A DNA stretch of 11,069 nucleotides. It comes from Brevundimonas sp. Lineage in GTDB: Bacteria > Pseudomonadota > Alphaproteobacteria > Caulobacterales > Caulobacteraceae. The translations under genes and the position numbers were made by a program. The notes under the pieces were generated by a model that saw only the letters and a list, made by a program, of their open reading frames with translations, was not told where the DNA came from and did no database searches. The stretch is from assembly GCA_015234495.1 (NCBI GenBank), contig JADGMZ010000360.1, forward strand, positions 1 to 11,069, written 5' to 3'. Position 1 is the stretch's first letter, and every line of letters begins with the position of its first letter. Shown one piece after another: positions 7,221 through 11,069 of this stretch.

Positions 7221-7245
7221 GAACCCATCCGCGGGCTGTAACGTT
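7221..7245 (+). promoter_or_regulatory. Candidate EcfG-type (general stress sigma) promoter for degP
   Basis: AGAAC ending at 7224 and CGTT at 7242-7245 are separated by 17 nt. The alphaproteobacterial EcfG/SigT consensus is GGAAC, a 16-17 nt spacer, then CGTT, so only the first base of the -35 element deviates. The position, about 80 nt before the degP start, is suitable. This is a motif match by eye and could be chance. Confidence 0.3.
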
Positions 7246-7270
7246 GGCCTCGGAGACCGCGGCCCTATAT
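7243..7270 (+). promoter_or_regulatory. Candidate heat-shock (RpoH-like) or housekeeping promoter for degP
   Basis: GTTG at 7243-7246 and CCCTATAT at 7263-7270 have spacing compatible with a -35/-10 pair. CTTG plus CYTATAT-like -10 elements are typical of alphaproteobacterial RpoH promoters; the -35 here is one base off and lacks the following GAA. It overlaps the candidate EcfG site, so at most one may be real. A heat-shock promoter would suit a DegP gene, but this is inference. Confidence 0.3.
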
Positions 7271-7282
7271 TGATGGACCAGA

Positions 7283-7298
7283 CGGGCGTTCACGCCCG
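7283..7298 (+). other. Leader hairpin upstream of degP
   Basis: Perfect 6-bp stem CGGGCG (7283-7288) and CGCCCG (7293-7298) closed by a TTCA tetraloop. It lies directly before the purine-rich GAGGAGAGG (7298-7306), the only strong Shine-Dalgarno-like stretch in the leader. There is no T-run, so it is not a terminator for the ccm operon. It may stabilise the mRNA 5' end or modulate initiation. Confidence 0.35.
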
Positions 7299-7321
7299 AG
7301 GAGAGGATCGTACGAAACCCG

Positions 7322-8881
7322 ATGATGAAGCGTAAGGAATTCATGCTGGGGGCCACGTTCGGCCTGGTTCTCGCGGCCGGCGCCACCGCCGGCGGCGTCA
7401 TCGACTGGCCGACCGCCAACGCAGGGCCGGTCTCTGGCGTGTCCGGCCGGGTGACGGCCAATCCGGGCGGCGCCGGCCTGTTCGCCCCGCCGCAGGGCGC
7501 GCCGCTCAGCTTCGCCGACATCTTCCAGCAGGTCGCCCCGGCGGTGGTGCAGATCAATGTGAAGACGCGCATCGAAGTGCCCGCCAGCGGCCTGATCCAG
7601 GTTCCGGGCCTGCCGTTCCCGATCCCTGCGCCCCGCGGCGAATCGAACGAGGAAGGCATCACCGGTTCCGGCGCCGGCTCCGGCTTCTTCATTTCCGCCG
7701 ACGGCTACGTGGTCACCAACAACCACGTCGTCGCCGATGCGACCGAGATCGCCGTCGTCCTCGCCGACGGGCGCGAACTCGAGGCCAAGGTGATCGGCCG
7801 CGACCCCGCGACGGACCTGGCCGTGATCAAGGTCGACGGATCCGACTTTCCCTTTGTCCAGTTCGAGGAAGAGGCCCAGCCCCGCGTCGGCGACTGGGTG
7901 ATCGCCGTCGGCAACCCGTTCGGGCTCGGCGGCTCGGCGACCGCAGGCATCGTCTCCGGCACCGGACGCCAGAACATCGATCCCGATTCCACCACAGGCT
8001 ACGTCGACTTCCTGCAGATCGACGCCGCCATCAACACCGGCAATTCCGGCGGGCCGACCTTCGACATCTATGGCCGCGTGATCGGCGTGAACTCGGCCAT
8101 CTACACCCAGACCGGTGGTTCGGTCGGCATCGGTTTCGCCATTCCGGCCACCGTCGCCAAGCCGATTACCGAACGCCTCATCCGCGAGGGCAAGATCGAG
8201 CGCGGCTACGTCGGCCTGACCCTCACCACGCCCGGCGCCGCGGATCTGGAGGCCTATGGACTGCCGCGCGACACCGGGGGGGCCATCGTCACCGAGGTCA
8301 CGCCCGGCGCGCCCGCCGATCGTGGCGGCGTCGAGATCGGCGATCTCATCACCGCCATCGACGGCAAGCCGGTGAAGGACAGCACCGAGGCGACGCGGGT
8401 CGTCGCCGCCGTGACGCCGGGCTCCACTATACGGCTGAACATCAATCGTGGCGGACGCCAGGTCAGCGCCAACGTCCGGTCCGGCACCCGCCCGTCCGAG
8501 GAAGAGCTGCGACGAGGCGTGCTGGGAGCGGACGGTGATCCGTCGGCCGAGGGGCCCGCCGCGGGCTCCGGAGCCGCGGCCGTCGAGGGCGTCAGCGTCA
8601 CCTCTCTGACCCCCGCCCTGCGCCAGCGCTATCGCCTGCCGTCGTCCGCCTCGGGCGTCGTCGTCACCGATGTCGCGCGCGGCACCCCCGCCGCCCGGCT
8701 TGGTCTGGGTGCGGGCATGCTGATCACCCATGCGGACCGGCGTCCGGTCTCGTCGGCGGCCGAGCTGCGCGAGATCGTCCAGGCGGTGCGCTCCTCCGGC
8801 CGGCCGGGCGTGGTTCTGTTCGTCATCCAGGCGGGCGGATCACAGCGCGTCCCGGTCCTGCTGGAGTTCGCCGAGGATTGA
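7322..8881 (+). CDS. degP: Periplasmic serine endoprotease DegP/HtrA (Do family)
   Basis: Envelope quality-control protease of 519 residues that degrades misfolded periplasmic proteins. Order: basic n-region MMKRKEF and hydrophobic segment about 7-25 (signal peptide or anchor); trypsin-like domain about 60-285; PDZ1 about 295-385; a Gly/Ala/Glu-rich linker about 387-420; PDZ2 about 422-516. The catalytic triad is complete: His135 in TNNHVV, Asp165 in DPATDLAVIKV and Ser242 in INTGNSGGP. Length and two PDZ domains fit the Do family. The start is uncertain: ATG 7322 and ATG 7325 retain the basic n-region, but GAGGAGAGG ends 15 nt away; ATG 7343 has AAGGA 4 nt upstream but loses the basic residues. 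It is separated from ccmH by 110 nt with possible own promoters. A degP next to ccmIEFH is a conserved alphaproteobacterial arrangement. Confidence 0.96.
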   Translation: MMKRKEFMLGATFGLVLAAGATAGGVIDWPTANAGPVSGVSGRVTANPGGAGLFAPPQGAPLSFADIFQQVAPAVVQINVKTRIEVPASGLIQVPGLPFPIPAPRGESNEEGITGSGAGSGFFISADGYVVTNNHVVADATEIAVVLADGRELEAKVIGRDPATDLAVIKVDGSDFPFVQFEEEAQPRVGDWVIAVGNPFGLGGSATAGIVSGTGRQNIDPDSTTGYVDFLQIDAAINTGNSGGPTFDIYGRVIGVNSAIYTQTGGSVGIGFAIPATVAKPITERLIREGKIERGYVGLTLTTPGAADLEAYGLPRDTGGAIVTEVTPGAPADRGGVEIGDLITAIDGKPVKDSTEATRVVAAVTPGSTIRLNINRGGRQVSANVRSGTRPSEEELRRGVLGADGDPSAEGPAAGSGAAAVEGVSVTSLTPALRQRYRLPSSASGVVVTDVARGTPAARLGLGAGMLITHADRRPVSSAAELREIVQAVRSSGRPGVVLFVIQAGGSQRVPVLLEFAED

Positions 8882-8912
8882 GAACGATCCTGAACAAGCC
8901 TTAACTGCCCGG

Positions 8913-8944
8913 ATCGCCGCCGATGCGCTAACATCGGCGGCGAT
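8913..8944 (+). terminator. Strong hairpin between degP and the regulator gene (possible terminator or attenuator)
   Basis: Perfect 13-bp stem: ATCGCCGCCGATG at 8913-8925, a 6-nt loop (CGCTAA), and CATCGGCGGCGAT at 8932-8944, followed by TT then GCATT. It begins 31 nt after the degP stop and ends 22 nt before the next ATG. The stem is strong enough for an intrinsic terminator, but the T tract is poor, so termination may be partial. It may instead mark an mRNA 3' end or be a leader structure of the regulator transcript. Confidence 0.5.
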
Positions 8945-8966
8945 TTGCATTCGAGGGGCTGATTCC

Positions 8967-9638
8967 ATGCGCATTCTGGTGGTCGAGGACGACGCCGAGG
9001 CCGCGACCGCCATGGTCCGCGGACTGACCGAGGCCGGGCACGAGCCGACCCACGCCGTCGACGGCGCCTTCGGCCTGCTCGAGGCCCAGAAGGGCGGCTA
9101 TGACGTCTATGTCGTCGACCGCATGATGCCCCGGCTGGACGGCATCGGCATGGTCGAGACCCTGCGCAAGGACGGCGACCAGACCCCCGTCCTGTTCCTC
9201 TCGGCCATGGGCGAGGTCGACGACCGCGTCGCCGGCCTGAAAGCCGGCGCCGACGACTATCTGGTCAAGCCCTACGCCTTCTCGGAGCTGATCGCCCGCG
9301 TCGAGGCCCTGTCGCGCCGCCGCGAGACCGGCTCGGTCGCCACCATGCTCAAGGTCGGCGACCTCGAGATGAACCTGATCGCCCGCACCGTGCACCGCGC
9401 CGGCCAGGAGATCGACCTGCAGCCGCGCGAGTTCCAGCTGCTCGAATTCCTGATGCGCCACGCCGGCCAGTCGGTGACCCGCACCATGCTGCTGGAGAAG
9501 GTCTGGGAATATCATTTCGACCCCCAGACCAACGTCATCGACGTTCACATCAGCCGCCTGCGCGCCAAGATCGACAAGGGCTTCGACCACGCCATGCTGC
9601 AGACGGTCCGCGGGGCGGGGTACCGGCTGGAGGCCTGA
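8967..9638 (+). CDS. Response regulator, OmpR/PhoB family
   Basis: DNA-binding response regulator of 223 residues. The receiver domain spans about 1-118, with acidic pair Asp8/Asp9 in LVVEDD, phosphoacceptor Asp51 in YVVDRMMPRLDG, switch residue Ser79 in FLSAMG, and Lys101 in YLVKPYAFSEL. The winged-helix domain spans about 126-223 with LQPREFQLLEFLMRH, NVIDVHISRLRAKID and the wing TVRGAGYRLEA. Start: ATG at 8967 begins the canonical MRILVVED and has GAGGGG at 8953-8958, 8 nt upstream; the open frame runs further upstream to 8730, but only through degP in another frame and through the hairpin. It pairs with the kinase that starts 9 nt after its stop. Its location behind degP suggests an envelope-stress or related regulon, but the sequence does not identify the targets. 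Confidence 0.96.
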   Translation: MRILVVEDDAEAATAMVRGLTEAGHEPTHAVDGAFGLLEAQKGGYDVYVVDRMMPRLDGIGMVETLRKDGDQTPVLFLSAMGEVDDRVAGLKAGADDYLVKPYAFSELIARVEALSRRRETGSVATMLKVGDLEMNLIARTVHRAGQEIDLQPREFQLLEFLMRHAGQSVTRTMLLEKVWEYHFDPQTNVIDVHISRLRAKIDKGFDHAMLQTVRGAGYRLEA

Positions 9639-9645
9639 CGCCTCC
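9629..9645 (+). promoter_or_regulatory. Hairpin holding the kinase ribosome binding site and the regulator stop codon
   Basis: GGAGGC (9629-9634) and GCCTCC (9640-9645) form a perfect 6-bp stem around a CTGAC loop. The regulator stop TGA (9636-9638) lies in the loop. GGAGG is the only Shine-Dalgarno-like sequence before the kinase ATG at 9648, though 14 nt away is long. In the folded form it would be masked. A ribosome finishing the regulator would open the stem, which would couple translation of the two genes. Confidence 0.4.
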
Positions 9646-9647
9646 GC

Positions 9648-11060
9648 ATGAAACTCCCCTCCCTCCTTCGCCGCACCCCCTTCCGGCTGACGCTGCTGTT
9701 CCTCGCCCTGTTCGCGGCGGCGGCCAGCGCCATCCTGGCCTATGTCTATTTCGCCTCGGCCGCCGAGGCGCGGGCCAAGGCCGAGCGCGACGTCAGCGCC
9801 GAGACCCGGGTGCTGACCGGCATCTACGAGGCGCGCGGCGTCGAGGCCCTCAACATGGCCCTGATCGACCGCACCCTGCGCGACAGCACCTATCTGTACC
9901 TGCTGACCGATGAGGGCAGCGGGCTCAGCACCGGCTCGCTCAGCGTGCAGCCGATCGCCGAACTGACCGGCCGGTCGGAATGGATCACCTTCCCCTTCAC
10001 CGAAACCGACCCCGACGGGCGGGTGACCCGGCCGCAGGTGCGCGGCGTGCAGATGCGGCTCTCGGGCGGCGAGACCCTGTTCGTCGGCAAGTCGCTCAGC
10101 GACACCGAGGCCTATCTGGCCCGCCTCACCCAGGCGCTGTGGGGCGCGATGGGGATCGTGCTGCTGCTCGGCCTGGCCGGCGGCGTATTGGTCAGCCGCA
10201 ACCTCGAGCGGTCGATGGGCCGGCTCAACAGGGTCGCCACCGCCGTCCAGGAAGGCGACCTCAAGGCCCGCTTCCCGGTCCGCAACGCCGGCGACGAACT
10301 GGATGAACTGGGGGCGGGGCTGAACACCATGCTGGACCGGCTGGAGGGCTCCATGGCCTCGATCCGCCACGCCGGCGACGCCATCGCCCACGACCTGCGC
10401 TCGCCGCTGACCCGCATGCGGGCCAAGCTGGAGGTGTCGCTGATCGACGCCGAGGCCGGCAGGATCGACGGCGTCGACGCCCTGCAGCTGGCCCTCGACG
10501 AGGCCGACAACCTGCTCAAGACTTTCAACACCGTGCTGGCCATCGCCCGGCTGCAGGCGGCGGCCGGGCATACGCCCGATCCGCAGCGGTTCGACGCCGC
10601 CGAACTGGCCGCCGACATGGCCGAACTCTACGAGCCGGCCAGCGAGGACAAGGGGCTGGAGTTCTCGGCCGAGATCGAGCGCGGCCTGATGATCGAGGCC
10701 AACCGCCCCTTCCTCGCCCAGGCCCTGGCCAACGTCATCGACAACGCCATCAAATACACCCCGAGCGGCGGCGCGGTGATGCTCCGCGCCCGGCGGCGGT
10801 CGTCGGGCGAGATCGAGTTCTCGGTCACCGACACCGGGCCGGGCGTCCCCGAGGGCGACCGCGGGCGGGTGCTCGACCGTTTCGTGCGCCTCGACAACAG
10901 CCGCAGCGAGCCGGGTTCGGGCCTCGGTCTGTCGCTGGTCGGAGCCGTGCTCGAGGCCCACAGCGGCCGGGTGCAGCTGGACGAGGGGCCGGGCGCCTAC
11001 GGCGGCTTCGGCCCCGGCCTGCGCGTCGCCCTGGTGCTGCCGCCGGCGGAAAGCGCGTGA
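9648..11060 (+). CDS. Sensor histidine kinase with HAMP domain
   Basis: Inner-membrane kinase of 470 residues, the likely partner of the regulator just upstream. Order: membrane helix about 13-35; periplasmic region about 36-160; second membrane helix about 164-183; HAMP about 184-236 (SRNLERSMGRLNRVATAVQE, then GDELDELGAGLNTMLDRL); phosphoacceptor helix with AIAHDLRSPLTRMRAKLEV, expected phosphohistidine His248; ATPase domain with N-box ANVIDNAIKYTPSGG (Asn362, Asn366), G1 box DTGPGVP (395-401), F-box-like VLDRFVRLDNSRS, and G2 box GSGLGLSLV (423-431). All catalytic motifs are intact. The IAHDLRSPL H-box differs from the LAHALKTPL form in the first kinase, so the two are not recent duplicates. 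The stop overlaps a GTG that probably starts the next gene. Confidence 0.95.
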   Translation: MKLPSLLRRTPFRLTLLFLALFAAAASAILAYVYFASAAEARAKAERDVSAETRVLTGIYEARGVEALNMALIDRTLRDSTYLYLLTDEGSGLSTGSLSVQPIAELTGRSEWITFPFTETDPDGRVTRPQVRGVQMRLSGGETLFVGKSLSDTEAYLARLTQALWGAMGIVLLLGLAGGVLVSRNLERSMGRLNRVATAVQEGDLKARFPVRNAGDELDELGAGLNTMLDRLEGSMASIRHAGDAIAHDLRSPLTRMRAKLEVSLIDAEAGRIDGVDALQLALDEADNLLKTFNTVLAIARLQAAAGHTPDPQRFDAAELAADMAELYEPASEDKGLEFSAEIERGLMIEANRPFLAQALANVIDNAIKYTPSGGAVMLRARRRSSGEIEFSVTDTGPGVPEGDRGRVLDRFVRLDNSRSEPGSGLGLSLVGAVLEAHSGRVQLDEGPGAYGGFGPGLRVALVLPPAESA

Positions 11061-11069
11061 GCGAGGCCC
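11057..11069 (+). CDS. Probable start of the next gene (4 codons visible)
   Basis: GTG at 11057 overlaps the kinase stop as GTGA, the same junction seen at 355 and 4573, with a purine-rich GCGGAAAG just upstream. Only four codons (M-S-E-A) are visible before the window ends, so the product cannot be read. In rhizobia, as I recall, the gene after this two-component pair is glnE (glutamine synthetase adenylyltransferase), which makes it a reasonable guess, but nothing here tests it. Confidence 0.4.

Noticed and set aside
8730..8966. 79-residue N-terminal extension of the second response regulator
   Set aside because: It is the out-of-frame read of degP and the hairpin. ATG 8967 gives the canonical MRILVVED start and has a good Shine-Dalgarno.
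8928..10961. Antisense open frame (677 codons) opposite the second two-component pair
   Set aside because: Same artefact; the + strand encodes complete regulator and kinase domains, and the antisense product shows no recognisable motif.
1..11069. tRNA, rRNA, CRISPR array, insertion sequence, phage or toxin-antitoxin genes
   Set aside because: None seen: coding is almost continuous on one strand, there are no regularly spaced repeats, and no transposase, integrase or defence-type protein appears in any plausible frame.

Overview
The window is roughly 70% GC by eye and every gene lies on the + strand. It suggests an alphaproteobacterium, most likely a member of the Caulobacteraceae such as Brevundimonas. 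That placement is an inference from base composition, gene order and the type of dispersed repeat; nothing in the window proves the genus. The order is: OmpR-type response regulator, PhoQ-type sensor kinase, hypothetical protein, ccmI, ccmE, ccmF, ccmH, degP, a second OmpR-type response regulator, a second sensor kinase, and the first codons of another gene. The rhizobial feuPQ-cycHJKL cluster has the same neighbours, so this is a conserved chromosomal core region and not a mobile island.

Region 1 (1-1827) is the 3' end of a FeuP/PhoP-like response regulator, overlapped by 4 nt by its FeuQ/PhoQ-like histidine kinase. Region 2 (1828-3271) is an 82-bp gap with a small hairpin next to a ribosome binding site, then a 453-residue soluble, apparently helical protein of unknown function. 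Region 3 (3291-7211) is the cytochrome c maturation block ccmI-ccmE-ccmF-ccmH (cycHJKL). It covers apocytochrome handling, the periplasmic haem chaperone, the haem lyase core and the CxxC thiol reductant. The genes are joined by 4-nt start/stop overlaps. A 129-bp imperfect palindrome of the dispersed intergenic-repeat type sits inside the 5' end of ccmH and stays in frame.

Region 4 (7212-8881) is a 110-bp leader with possible stress promoters and a perfect hairpin, followed by a Do-family periplasmic serine protease with two PDZ domains. Region 5 (8882-11060) begins with a perfect 13-bp hairpin, followed by a second two-component pair. The ribosome binding site of the second kinase lies in a stem that also contains the regulator's stop codon. 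A GTG at the right edge overlaps that kinase's stop codon and probably starts the next gene.

Functionally, this is an envelope module: two signalling systems flank the cytochrome c assembly machinery and a periplasmic quality-control protease. I did not find an undescribed multi-gene system. The most unusual items are the palindromic repeat that has become the N-terminus of CcmH, the unassigned helical gene between the kinase and ccmI, and the RNA hairpins at the degP/regulator and regulator/kinase junctions.
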